DNA of 64,000 nt, from contig CAIIXF020000002.1 in assembly GCA_903813345.2 (NCBI GenBank), positions 14,466,150-14,530,149 on the forward strand, written 5' to 3'. Origin of the DNA: Owenia fusiformis (lineage: Eukaryota > Annelida > Polychaeta > Sabellida > Oweniidae). The notes beneath the pieces were generated by a model, which had not been told where the DNA came from, searched no databases, and saw only the letters and a list, made by a program, of their open reading frames with translations. Position 1 is the first letter of the stretch. Every line of letters begins with the position of its first letter. The position numbers were made by a program, and so were the translations under genes. Below, piece by piece: positions 1 through 11,654 of the stretch.

Positions 1-22
1 CATCTTATAATTTAAAATATTT

Positions 23-2400
23 AAAGGATTGGTATCAATATGGAGAACTGAATTCAACAATGCTTTTCTCTTAAACCAATCACTGAAAACATTCTGTAAA
101 AAACATGGTATTTTATGTAATGTTGACTGATTGACAAAAATTTAATGCGAAAATTATCTAGAAATATTTTATACAAGGGTCGATCCAGATATTCTGATAA
201 AAATGCTCTCATTTCTTTATTTTTGGAAGTAATTACTTGTAATCTGGGCAGACAAAAGATAATTTATTTTGGCAAAAGATATAAAAATATAAATTTTATT
301 CCTTCATAACTCTGCTCACGGGAGAACTTATTCGTTGCCATGGTAACGGCACCTGGGACAACAAAACTAGAATAAAAGTTTCACTACAAAATCAAGAGTC
401 TCACAGACTGATTAAATCAACTATTATGTCCTTTATGTCTGCATGCGCTCAAAATAATGTCCTTGTGCAGCCACACATCGTCTATGTCTATCAACCCAGC
501 AAGTATATACATCATTGCAGTGGTGTGCAGGGAACGCATAACTGCCTGTTTCATCCCATTGACATCATGAAAACGCCTGCCTTTGAGGTCACTCTTCAGT
601 TTCCCAAAAATCGCAAAATCCAATGGCGCTAAATCAGGGGAATATGGTCATCCCTGGTACTGATATTGCATCATCTCTATAAACCCTTTTATGGCATTGA
701 TCGTCTCTCCTCTGCTTTTTCCATCTTTTACAAGAAACCTGATGGCACTCCGCACTTGAGTTTGTACTTCGCGTTTAGCCTCCTTTGCACTTATGCAGTC
801 TGACATTTTGATTTTCACTTTTGCACACTTTGATAAAACTTGCTCAAGTGATTTGAATTTGGAGCCAGCTTCTATTTGCTCACAATGGACAATTGTCTGT
901 TGTGATGTCATTAAACACTTAATTGATTGTAGGTGCACCTGCTAAAATGCTAATTGAAGAATATTTTACTCTAAAATGGGTCATAATGGATATAAAAGTA
1001 TGTAAAGACAAAATATGAATAGACAAAAAAGCTACTTGTCCCAGGTCCCGTTTCCATGGTTACCAATTTTTTACCCTAGCAACGCATTAGCGCCCGTATG
1101 TTGACTAAACTTACATATTTTATGAGCAATTAAATCATCCTCATTTTGTGCAAGTTTGATGTTATAACTCCCAAAAATAAAAAAATGAGAGCATTTTTAT
1201 CAGAATATCTGGATCGACCCTTGTATAACTGTTTTTGTTAAAGGGTTCCGATTAGCATCCCGTATAAAAACAATATGGCGGCTCCAGGCGAATCAACTGG
1301 ATCAGTCCATTTTTAAGAAATAAGGGGAGTTCTGTAAAATCCAGTTTATTGAAATTGTCTTTGAGATAAAGTAATCCGTTTATAATGATTTTGAAAACGT
1401 TATCCAAAGAGTGATTGCGTTCAAAGAATACATGTACAACAGCCAATATAAATCCTTGTATTAGAAACCGGTTTGTCTTGCTTTGTTTCATTTGTAGGAT
1501 ATTTCATATGCCAAGCTGTGTGCTATTACGTTATGGGGAAATTTAGATGCCAATTTTTCCTTATTATACACAAATAGAAGATCCTGAAACTTCACCCATA
1601 AATGTGGAATTGATTTGTCAAAATAAAAATCACCCTTTTATAAATGTGTGACGATCTATAATATACTTATGCTATATAACAGTTAGAGGTGTTGACACAA
1701 CGAACTCGAACCTGTGACCCCTTGAGTATTATTCCGGGATCGGGCCTTTTATACTAAACAGTGAGCAACACCAGAAACGAGCATTCGATTTGCTTAAACG
1801 ATATGCGTCACCCTTTAACATTTTTTGGTTTTTTTTATGCAATTGTTTTTGCTCCTTTCTACCAGTTCTTGAGCATGAAATAAAATGTCTTTCCGAACCT
1901 TGTTCAGTTGTTGGAACAAAATAGCATATACATGTACAACATGTTTTTAGATCTCTCAATATTATAGTTATACAAAGGAATTTTTGGTTGATTTTAAAAA
2001 AGTATTCAAAAATTAAAACAAAATCCCCCCAAAATAGATAAAAATCAAGATAACCCCCTTATTTCATTAACAAGATACTTTTTTGAAATCAATCAAAATT
2101 TCCTTTGTGCAATTACAATATTGAGAGACCTAAACATGTTGTGTTTATGTTGTTTTGTTCCAATGAGGTTCCGGAAAGATGGTTCATTTCACTCTGGAAA
2201 CATGATACCAAGAACAAAACAAATGTTTGATGTGTTTTCTAAAACAATATAGATGAAAGTATATATATATATATATTTTTCAAATTATATTGTTACCATT
2301 CAAAAGATGACCATTAAATTGACGATGTGTTAATTTTTTAGATTTTGTTTATTACTGGTTTAAGAGAAACGTGTGTTCTCCATATCGATACCACTCCTTT
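23..2400. mobile_element. Non-autonomous TIR DNA transposon, interrupted by a nested mariner
   Basis: The left end starts AAAGGATTGGTATCAATATG and the right end reads, reversed, as a close match (GGAGTGGTATCGATATGGAG), with similarity running on through a shared TCTCTTAAACCA block. A second copy of the family lies at 18334-19908 and shares both ends and much of the interior, including the stretch near 1836-1940. Without the nested insert the element is about 1.3 kb. No transposase frame was recognised. Target-site duplication is not clear. Confidence 0.7.
172..1225 (-). mobile_element. Mariner-family transposon, internally deleted, nested in the larger TIR element
   Basis: Inverted ends of about 55 bp begin TACAAGGGTCGATCCAGATA and sit between TA dinucleotides at 170-171 and 1226-1227, the usual Tc1/mariner target duplication. 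On the minus strand 648-938 reads like an N-terminal mariner helix-turn-helix (SAIRFLVKDGKSRGETINAI). The stretch 417-657 reads like the end of the catalytic region, with the hallmark SPDLAPLDFAIFGKLK. The two pieces nearly abut and are out of frame, so most of the catalytic core, including the first two acidic residues, is gone. It could move only with a transposase supplied elsewhere. Confidence 0.85.
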
Positions 2401-3472
2401 CCTGTCATTTTAGAAATCAACACTTTTATTTTTAGATCATCAAATTCAACACTTCAGGCAAAAGTCACATTATTTCACCCGTTCAATCTATGATTCTATG
2501 CCTTTATGCATATATAAACTTAATGAAAACTAAATAATTTTCTCTGAACTACTTTTCTGAGCTAAATTGAGTTAGTTGCTTGGTTATTTTTCAACACAAA
2601 ATAGGTTAGGATGTACATGTATGCTGTTCCAATATTTTAGGACAAAAAATCCAATATGTCCATCTTAACATTTACACAGAATGCCCAAATGAATCACCCC
2701 TGAAAACTTGAAACTGATCCGTCAACCATTCACCAGAAAACATGTAGACAAGACTTTTGAAGATTTTGAATAGAAAATCCAAAATGGCCACCTTAACATT
2801 TACTAGCTTCAACTAGCTTTGATTTACTGGCAAGTAATTGGCTCTAGATATGAATTTCAACAGCTCTGTTTCCTAAAATATGGGGTGATTATAGGCAGTC
2901 TATTGCTCACACTTTCAAATACTAGTAACTTGTCTGCTATCTTTGATTTTCATTTACGTGTGTAAGTGTTACCATTGTTATAACAGCTAATTGTTACTGA
3001 AGGTCTAAAACATTCTCTACAAGCACAGTTAAAACCATGAAACTAACTTGTCAATTTCTGTCATATGATTTTATGAGAATGAATCCCATTGAGAAAATGA
3101 CTCCCTCACTTGTTGTTGGTTGAGATATAAGAGCTGGTTCTAGCATAGGTAGTAGGTACCTATGCAAGATCATCCATTCTTGATGAGATTTGATATAGTG
3201 CTGCAAGTGGCATCGAATTTCAATACTGGTATCACATAGACCCATTTTGTACCTAGAGGTAGTACCTCAAGTTCTGCTAAGAGAGACATACTTAAAGAGA
3301 CTAAATGAGAAAAGTTTAAGTTAGTTTAGTTTCATAAAAAGTTTCATCAGTTTATTTCCTCATCGCCCATATTTGGGCATATTGAGTTTGCAAAATACTA
3401 ATACAAAGTATAAAAACCAATAGGGATCTTTACATTTTCTGGCCTCAAAAAACAAATATCAATGTCCTTATG
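2401..3472. other. Non-coding stretch with two copies of a dispersed repeat unit
   Basis: Around 2640-2820 two diverged copies of a unit containing AAAATCCAAAATGGCCACCT occur. The same unit forms the tandem array at 12060-12880. The rest of the stretch shows no coding region or RNA gene that I could recognise. Confidence 0.5.
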
Positions 3473-3924
3473 TTAATGTTGCGAATGCAATTCTAAGTGA
3501 GCTTTCTTGTTATTTCTTAGTATCCTCATGCCACATATGAGACACTGCAGGTCCCTAGCTAGGTGCATAGCAACACCAGGTTTGCCAGTGAATAACTTGT
3601 AGCAGTGCACACAGTGGTTTGGTTTCTCTCCTATATGTTCCCTGCCATGAGCTTTACACTCCTGCTCAGTCAGCTCATCCACTCTACTGTTACAAATGCT
3701 GCAGTATTTGTTGTGGACTAACATTGTGTGATGTTCTACACAACGGTTGCTAGGAAACAACTCCTCACACACATTACATTGGTGCTTCTCTACAACATCT
3801 ATGAATGTCTTCTGTTTATGGTGCAGCAATCTAGCTCCAGTTACGACAATATCTGATCCAGTTTGGAAAATATCTGCTTCAGTTTGGGAAACCTCTGCTC
3901 TAATGTATTGTTGGTTGCTTTTGT
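3473..3924 (-). CDS. Alternative terminal exon with four-finger zinc cassette (minus locus, distal)
   Basis: Terminal coding exon of the minus-strand locus. The acceptor is TCTATCTTCAG then AC, in phase 1, so the first codon completes as GAC from the G that ends exon 2. It adds about 149 residues and ends at a TAA. A leader of about 45 residues is followed by finger 1 (CNVC, x12, H, x4, H), finger 2 (CSIC, x14, H, x3, H), finger 3 (CVHC, x12, H, then D where the last His should be) and finger 4 (CLIC, x11, H, x3, H). The likely role is sequence-specific DNA binding in the nucleus, inferred from the C2H2 family. It closely resembles the exon at 6326-6771 and shares that exon's acceptor sequence, so the two are tandem duplicates. 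No ATG or promoter makes it a separate gene. Confidence 0.85.
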
Positions 3925-4223
3925 CTGAAGATAGAAATGAGTTTGTACATCAAATGTAGCTGTCTCATTCAGGAGTTTCAATTCACAACCACGTGCTGCT
4001 AGAGTATGATATGCAGGAAACAATGTTGATTTGGATGAATTATGTTTTCTGTGAAGGCTAAAAAACTGTCTTCATCAATATTTACATACAAGAAAGTCAA
4101 TTCATCTTAATTTAAAAACTTATTCCATTAGGTACATAAGATGCATTTTTTATGAAATAATGGTTAACACAGAAATCCAAAATTCAATGAGCTAAAAAGC
4201 AAAATTTTCTGTTTTACAAATTC

Positions 4224-4694
4224 ATCTGCATATTTCGATGTTATCAATGTCGCAAAAGATTTTCATATTTTTACGTGCTGTAGATTTCAATGTCTTTGTA
4301 TACCTTAGTTTTAATGATGGAATTGTTTTTAATTTTTTATTAAAAAATATTGAGTCGATTTCATGATTTGTACAACATGTATTGCATAATTCTGTTAGAC
4401 ACGATTTAAAAATTTATTGTTTTTCAATATTTTTAATAAGCATACATTATTCAATTGATTTTTTCATGTGATAATTTTTTTACATCTGTGCATCATAATT
4501 ATGCAAAACATGTTGTTCAAAAGTTTGTACCAATCATGAAAACGATGTAGGGGGTTTGCTAATATTTTATATGAAATAATAAAAAATATTAGCATCATTA
4601 AAACTAAAGTATACTATAAGGACATTAAAATCTGCAATACGTAAAAATATGAACATATTTGGCGACATTGATAATATTGAAATATGCAGATGAA
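4224..4694. mobile_element. Hairpin MITE with long inverted arms
   Basis: The arms at about 4224-4316 and 4590-4694 are inverted copies, each with TTCATCTGCATATTTC at the outer end and a shared TTCATATTTTTACGT block. The centre is AT-rich and partly self-complementary. No coding capacity was seen. Confidence 0.75.
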
Positions 4695-4929
4695 TTTGGT
4701 TCTCCAAGCCAAAAATCATTCTTTAATTTTTTAACATTTTTGAATGACTTTACATGAGGGCCTTAGACAGAAAATAATGTTCCTGGAATTTCTTTGTTAG
4801 GTTACTGTTTCCAGCATTGAACTCTGTCACTTTATCTACCCCTAAAAATCATGATGATGTCATTATAAATGTTTGTTGAAATTAAAGGGTTCCGTTTTCA
4901 CCAGTTTATCAGATCAAAACAAGGACATA

Positions 4930-5215
4930 TTTTGAATATTGTCATATAGTAACAGTGGTTCACATACTATATAGCGCTGTGCTTGAATTATTGCCACTTC
5001 AGATTTGAAATGATTTTGAAAAACATTGGTCAGTTTGAGGCAAGTTGAAAAAATACCTTTTTGACCTTTTTTCACAATATTGTAATGAAAAGGTCCTTGA
5101 AGGTCAAATTTCAAACTGCTGAGAACTTGGACATTGGAAGAATTTGTTACAGACGCCAACCATCAACCACCAACCACAGTCACAAAAATGGAGACTATAA
5201 CAATATGTCCACACT
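4930..5215 (-). repeat. Dispersed repeat, also present at 26175-26500
   Basis: Reversed, this stretch matches the intron sequence just after plus-strand exon 1. Shared blocks include TCTCCATTTTTGTGAC, GTCTGTAACAAATTCTT or its variant, and a TTTGACCTTCAA block. The two copies lie inside the minus and plus loci. Family unknown. Confidence 0.6.
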
Positions 5216-5841
5216 TTTTGGTGTTTGATGTAGCCTATTACAGAACACTTTTTTCTATTTCCTACCTGAGTTTCTGATGTGAGCTTTAGTAGGCCTAGTA
5301 CTCGAATTATTGAAAATTGAAACTCTTAAGTGGGGAACGTTGTTAAAACCATGGGAAAGCCTGTGTAAAAAATATCTAGAAGAGTATTGCCAAATTTAAA
5401 AGCAACTTTAAAACCATATTGCAGTATCTAAATGAGGTGCATAATAAAGGAATGTGCTGCTGTACCACTTCAATACCTGTTCAGCCAGAAATGGCAATGA
5501 GGACATTAGACTGATGCAACAGTCTCACACTTTAGATCTTATGTGCAAGTTCAATTAACATCTCTATTGTCAATATAGTAACAGTTATTTCTTACAAAGT
5601 TGTCATTAAAGTTACAATTTCATAATCAAAAGTCTGACTACTCAAGAGACATTTACTGACCAACCAACTTTTTAGTAACATAAAGATATTCACTACATAA
5701 CTACAAGTTGTTTATTATACATGAACAAATTATTTCACATGTTTTCTTAATCATTTATATACTAAATTATCTTAAAGTGAATCATTCACTTTGTAAATGT
5801 TCATACTTTAAAATTTGAATTTTCTTTAATTCTGATAATGA

Positions 5842-6098
5842 TGTTGTATTAATTATCACCCTATGTATATATAGTTTGTCATGTGACTTTTTGGATAATG
5901 GGTGGGTGAACCATTCCCGAGTCTTTCCACTTCAGGATTATAATTATACTTTTAACATATGGTTTTAGACTTTGTATCTCTGTGAAACTTGTCCCGTACC
6001 ATCAATGTCTAAAGATGATTTAATTCCACCCATCATCCATAAGGTCATGTGACAGACTATACATAGGGCCGTGATTATGTAATTTTTTATGTGAGGCT
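5842..6098. mobile_element. Small hairpin MITE
   Basis: Inverted arms of about 70 bp share CCCTATGTATA, a GTCATGTGAC or GTCACATGAC block, and GGATAATGGGTGGG or GGATGATGGGTGGA. About 90 bp separates them. No frame. Confidence 0.6.
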
Positions 6099-6325
6099 GG
6101 GAAGCAAGTGTAAATATGTTATTGTATAAATATATTATCATATCGTTGTACCTAATACCCAATGATTGGGCGATTCTTTAATAAATACATCAAGATTGTT
6201 TCAGAAGTTGTTCCATTGACATTTTGGTTGTAAGTGAATTAATAATGGTTGCTATGAAATGGCTCATGGTTGTTATGTCACTACCAACAATTACTTTGAA
6301 ATTGCTGATAGTTGCTATAGAACTA

Positions 6326-6771
6326 CTAACAGTTGCTATGCAAGTGCAGATGTTGTCTCCTATTGCTTCTAATTATTTGTTGTCCACATATTAGACACTT
6401 CAAGTCTTTGGCCAGGTGCATCCCAACACTAGTTCTCCCATTGAACAACTTAAAGCAATATGTACAGTGATGAGGCTTTTTGCCAATATGTGCCTCAACA
6501 TGACTCTGTAGCTCAGCCTCATGTAGGTTATCTAGCCTCATGTTACACTCACTACAGTACTTATTATGTACAGTCATAGTGTGGTACTCAACGCAGCGAT
6601 TCGTTGGGAAGTGTTTGCTACATATAGTACAAGGAGTCTCTTCTTTAACATCTATGAAACTTCTTCCTCTAGGATCCTGTGTGAGGGGGAGTTCCCCAGA
6701 AAGGGGGGATTCCACAAGTATGAATTCATCAGTCTGTCCATAGTTTGTGAAGTGGTGTTTATTACTTGGGT
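6326..6771 (-). CDS. Alternative terminal exon with four-finger zinc cassette (minus locus, proximal)
   Basis: The first terminal exon downstream of minus exon 2. The acceptor TCTATCTTCAG then AC is phase 1 and adds about 147 residues. The leader has an acidic and Pro-rich stretch (TDEFILVESPLSGELPLT) and then RSFIDVKEE just before the fingers. Finger 1 is CTIC, x12, H, x4, H. Finger 2 is CSEC, x13-14, H, x3, H. Finger 3 is CTYC, x12, H and then D. Finger 4 is CLIC, x11, H, x3, H. The frame stays open upstream of the acceptor with an ATG at 6928, but the acceptor, phase and match to the other seven exons argue for a spliced exon. It is the probable parent or sister of the exon at 3473-3924. 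DNA binding is inferred from the family. Confidence 0.87.
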
Positions 6772-6849
6772 CTGAAGATAGAAAGTACCCAATGTCAGCC
6801 TGTTGAACATATTTAACAGTGTTATCTGCTAAACTGTTGAATGTATTAT

Positions 6850-7340
6850 TAATTATTATGCACCTCATTAAAATACTCAAATCTGATTGGTTAAGAGCTG
6901 CGGGGTCTATTGCCATACGTGGCAGCAAGATCTCGTTCTATCCAGTATTGAAGCAACGAGATCTCCAACCATCCCGTATACCAGAATACCTATCCTCGAA
7001 AAAATACTTTCGACGAGTCCAATTGTTGATGACGTCATTTTCTTAGAATCTCTTCCATGTTGAATTTGAGATGAATGCGAGGGAGAAAAGATTTGCGTGA
7101 TATGAGAACAGGGGATTTCTATTCAATTTCCTGTGATTAACTGACAAAAGGTAGGTGGCGCTAGATACGGGATCGGCCAAACTTATTATATATGGAGGGA
7201 ATACGTAAGAATAAGGCCAAATGAGAGAATAAATGGAATTTTTGATTGTCGAACACCAGAGTTTTTAGGCTCCGCTTCTGTTTTAGTAGACCCATTCTTT
7301 AAAATAAAGTATTTCTCAAGGGAGGTGCATAATAAAATAA
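6850..7340. mobile_element. Possible short-TIR element
   Basis: The short inverted blocks TATTATGCACCTC near 6856 and 7333 could be the ends of an element of about 480 bp, and the block recurs near 5440. A CCAGAATACCTATCC phrase occurs both inside (6979) and just outside (7369). The boundaries are weakly supported. Confidence 0.35.
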
Positions 7341-8344
7341 ATACTGGATGACCATGAGGTGGATATGCCAGAATACCTATCCGAGGAAAAAATACTAGTC
7401 CAGTATTTGTTTAATATTACAATGAGCGATGTGTCTTGCTGTTTAAAGTCTTGAATATATCATCATTGTTTGTAGCAGTTAAATATCCATAATCAATCTA
7501 CATTATAATATATCCTTGTATTGCATAATAGCCACCGATAAAGTAAGCAGTATCTCAAGGGTATATATCCTGCCAGTCATAATTTTATGCGTGCAATCAT
7601 GGAAGATATGACCCAGGAACACCTTCTGGAAGAAACTTTGTGCACCCATACATAGGTGTACAGGTACATAGCTAAGCCTTTTATAAATGAATTGTGGACC
7701 ACCAGTTAAATACCTGAAAACCACCAAACTCTTTCAACTAAATTAATAGCAATATTCGTTGTCATCTTTATTGCATGAATGTAGTGTTTACTTCCATTTC
7801 CTTATCTCCTTATTAGAATGAAGTTTGTAAGAATCCTTAACATGCATGTGAATGTCTTTTCCCCTCTTTTCATCTCTCTCCTTGTGAATATATATTTTCA
7901 ACTTTCTCCCTTTGCATACCACACATTGTTCTTCTCAGTAAACATATATATTTTCCTTCTTATATACATATATTCAATGCACAGATCAAATCTTCTTTTT
8001 CTCCCCTTTCCTGTAAGAAGGGGATTTCAAACTCTTCCAATGCTGCCTTTAGGCATGCTAATTTCATCCAAATATTCACTTTTAAACTGTTTCTTTTCAA
8101 ATTTTGTTTGCAAATGATACAACTGTACTCATGGATTTTCTTCAAGAAACTTTTTAATTGTTTACTGTTTCTTCCATTTTACATCTTTCTTTTAAGCTGC
8201 TGCTGAATTGACAAACATCAAATCCTGGTTTCTTGATGTCAAACAATAGAACAAAATAGGGACTAATAAAACTCTGTTTAGAATTATAAACAGGGAATCT
8301 CCTATTTATAGAATTTCTTGACAGTTTCCAGCACAAGACGGGCT
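7341..8344. other. Stretch without recognised features
   Basis: Open frames here, including a hydrophobic one at 7818-8117, look like AT-rich chance frames. No repeat ends, RNA gene or zinc cassette was seen. Confidence 0.4.
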
Positions 8345-9757
8345 AGTGAACTCTATTTAGGGAAATGTTCACTCTAAATCCTACATTTCATTTGATCCTA
8401 AGAATCCTCATCAAATTAATAATATTGTGAACTCGAGTCTCCAGAATATTGAGCTTTGGTCGAAAACATGGGGCTTACAGTTTAAGCCTGAAAAAAGTTG
8501 TGAAATCATTTTTCATGGATCCAAAATGAAACTAGACAATGTTAGTTCATCTACTCTAAATAATATGGAAATTGAGAGAGTCAATGTGCACAAACATCTT
8601 GGTTATACTTTTGACCCTTTTCTAACTCATAGACAGCATATAAATGATATTTTTGACAAAATTAGTAAAATGCTTGGTCCATTAAAGGCACTCAAAAATA
8701 TGATGACTTCTAAACACATTGAAACTATTTTTAATTCTTTCATTCGTCCACATTTTGAATATGGAACTGTCCTTTACAATACAGCTCCTAAAGTACCTCC
8801 TTCAAAGACTAGACAGATTATACTATCAAGCTGCACTATCTTGCTCTGGCTGTCTCCATGGAAGTAGTTTCGAAAAGGTGCTTTCTTTACTTCAGTGGCC
8901 CACTCTGGAAACCCGGCGAAAAATTCAAATAAATAATCAAATGTTCAAAATAGTTAATGGCCCTGTTCCAATATACATTGATGAAATTTTTGAAAAATTC
9001 CGTAACCCTAGGGGTCGTGATCTTCGTGAACACCGTGAATTCAGATTACCTGTCTGATGCTCAGAAACCTATCGTAAATCAGCAGTTCCAGCTGCTATTT
9101 CTAGCTGGCTTAGCCTTCCAAATAAGATCAAACTTTGTAAAACTCTTCAAACCTTCAAACATAAACAAAAGTTATTTTTTTCGGATCAACCTCAAACTAT
9201 AACTACAAGCCAACTCAACATCTCAAGAAGTCATGAAATTATCATTAATCGACTTAGAGCTGATCTCCTGTTAAAAGCCCAGTTATATGCTCACAACTTT
9301 AATTTTATTGATACTCCTAATTGTACATGTGGACTTCCCCAAACCTTGAAACATGTTTTCTTTCACTGCCTACTATTAACTGTAGAGAGAGAAAAGTTAT
9401 TTAAAGATATCAATGAAATAGCACAAATTGAACATAGAAATCAAAATTATTACTTGAACTTATTTAAGCATGGAAGTCTTGACATCTCCTTAGATAAAAA
9501 TTCACTTATTTTGACAACTGTTGCAACTTTTCTTCACACCAACAACTTGGCTCTCAAAACCTAACGAGTACCGGCCCGGCTTCCAGACCTGATATCACCC
9601 AAGACCCAGGAAACTTATGTGCCTGACCAGCACACATTTGCTATTGTATTACATTATTTGTGCTTATTTGATCCTCTATAATGCTGAAAGGCGATCGAGG
9701 AGTTCTTGTGTAAAATATTTTACTGATATAAATAAATAAAGTAATGAATAAAAAAAA
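8345..9757 (+). mobile_element. LINE fragment, 3' end of a reverse transcriptase ORF, frameshifted
   Basis: The stretch 8360-8836 encodes the thumb part of a non-LTR reverse transcriptase, with IELWSKTWGLQFKPEK, then HLGYTFDPFLTHRQHI and FNSFIRPHFEYGTVLYN. The protein continues in another frame to about 9050, then in a third to 9564, which ends with a CTCG...H...C cluster (TPNCTCGLPQTLKHVFFHC). The catalytic YADD region is missing at the 5' side, so the copy is 5' truncated and carries at least two frameshifts. The 3' end is A-rich (AATAAAAAAAAA near 9746). The style is CR1/Jockey-like, but the clade is uncertain. It lies inside the intron between minus exon 2 and the first terminal exon. Confidence 0.85.
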
Positions 9758-10628
9758 ATTCTACATGACATGTTCTCTGTAATTAGCCCCAAGGCAAGTA
9801 CCGCCTTCAAATCATTCTAATAAGCGCATATACACAAAAGAAGTAAAAATTCCCCAGGAATTACATGTTTGGCAATAATTTGAATTTGAGGAGTTGTTTT
9901 CCCTGATTATATTCATTATTTCCACTATAGAGACTGTTGGATAAAAGTTATACCTTATGTTTTTTTAATCTAATCATAGATTCTCATTTTTCATGTAAAA
10001 TTCGTGAGAACTAAAGAGAAATGTTAAGAAGCTTTCTTCGCTGGATGCCGAAAGTTATGTTTGAACATTTCCATCATTCATTATGGAATATTTTGCAAGA
10101 ATATTAGCTTAGAATATGTAAAAAGTACCCAATGATAAATGTAATGGTGGTAACAGCATTAATTGTTCATGTATTTATCAGGAGGATGCATCAAATTACA
10201 AAATGTGTCACTTTTACCGCATTTTATTGTAAGTACTCTATCTTTGCCCACTTGATTTCTTTAAAAATTCAATACAATGGTCATTCCTCGATATTAATTG
10301 AACTTTGTGAAGAGGGATTGGGGCTTTTTAGGTCGTGGGCACTTAAAACAGTGATTACAGCAACTGATTGATAAACAGGTCATACAGACTTTCGAGAAAA
10401 CTGCATGAAAAAACAATGCACATGGCAACATTTTCTTAGTAGATAACATTGGTTACACCAACATGCTGATAAGTCAACATACTGAACATGCACCTACTCT
10501 TGTTAGAACTTCACCTATCATTTCATTATCATTTATGCATTGTTCTGACACAATAAATCCAAGTTCCTACAACATTCTTTCAAAATGCAATGTGATAAAG
10601 CTGTTTGTTTATATTTACTGCCATTATA
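9758..10628. other. Intron stretch with only a faint repeat
   Basis: A short segment around 9785-9890 resembles 39510-39600, with a shared CATTCTAATAAG and a following block. Nothing else was recognised. Confidence 0.35.
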
Positions 10629-11600
10629 CAGGGCGTTCAATAAGTATTGCTAATTTTGCTATAACTTTTGGTCGGTTTGTTTTTCCTTCATGAAACTTTC
10701 ACAACATAAGGTATATATATCTAACTTTATTTGAAAGTTTCAAGACAATCGAATGAGTATTAACAAAGTTATGGTTACTAAGGTAACCAGTATCATGGAT
10801 ATGCGGGGCAAATTTCTGACGTCACTTTGGACGACATTTTGAGTGTTGAAAGCAGTATCATTTATACCATTTTCAAAATGAGACACCCTTAGCGTCAATG
10901 CACAGTTGCTGTCTGGCGAACCATTCGTGGTACACATTTTTGAAGCCACCCTTAAAGTGTGTGGTTAGGGGGTGTTCACTGTAGACACCAGCTGATTGAG
11001 ATTCTGGTGCGATATTCCTCTCAGATCCTTTTCACTGAGGCGAATACAACAAAATCAAGTGGGGCCTTATCTGGGAAATATGCTGTGTGGGGCAATGCTT
11101 CCATGCCAAAGCTCTGTTATTGTATTTAGGAGAATAGAGGATCTGTGAGCAGGGGCCTTATCCTGGTGGAACATATAGGTCAATATTGCTCTTTGAGGAC
11201 GTTGAAGTGTGTGGCTAGGGATGTGCAGTGTTCACTGCAGACGTTCGCTGATTGAGATTCTAGTGCGATATTCCTCTCAGATGTATTTTCACCGCTGTTA
11301 GATAATACATATAATTCAAACTGACAACATCAAGATTTGACCATATCAACAGTTTTTATTCATCAAAGTGTTTATTTGATGTATAACAATAAGTCATCAT
11401 GAAAACCCTTAAGGTTGCCCCGCGTATCCGTGACAGTGGTTACTATAGAAACCATAACTTAGTCAATACTAAGTCGGGTGTCTGGAAATTTGGGTAGAAT
11501 TAGGTCAGATATGTGTTGCTTATGTTGTAAAAGTTTCATGAAGGAAAATGCAAGATAACAAAAGTCATAACAAAATTAGCAATACTTATTGAACGCCCTG
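10629..11600 (-). mobile_element. Mariner transposon with degenerate transposase
   Basis: The ends CAGGGCGTTCAATAAGTATT and its inverse lie between TA dinucleotides, with inverted similarity over about 75 bp. On the minus strand around 11040-11180 the translation reads MFHQDKAPAHRSSILL, a variant of the catalytic HQDNAPAHRS block, followed by a degraded APLDFVVFASVK block. The 5' part of a transposase was not found. A segment containing CTGATTGAGATTCT and GCGATATTCCTCTCAGAT occurs twice (about 10993 and 11248), so there is an internal duplication. Confidence 0.85.
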
Positions 11601-11654
11601 TAGTTACTTGTTTCCTTTTTTCACAGTGGATCTGTTTTTATTTACCTGAAGTAA

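Noticed and set aside
1729-1959. Cys-rich frame on the minus strand (MRDLKTCCTCICYF…)
   Set aside because: It lies inside the TIR transposon. The matching copy near 19.5 kb does not keep the frame.
7818-8117. Hydrophobic frame that could be a membrane protein
   Set aside because: Translation of T-rich sequence with no start context, no splice signals and no similarity.
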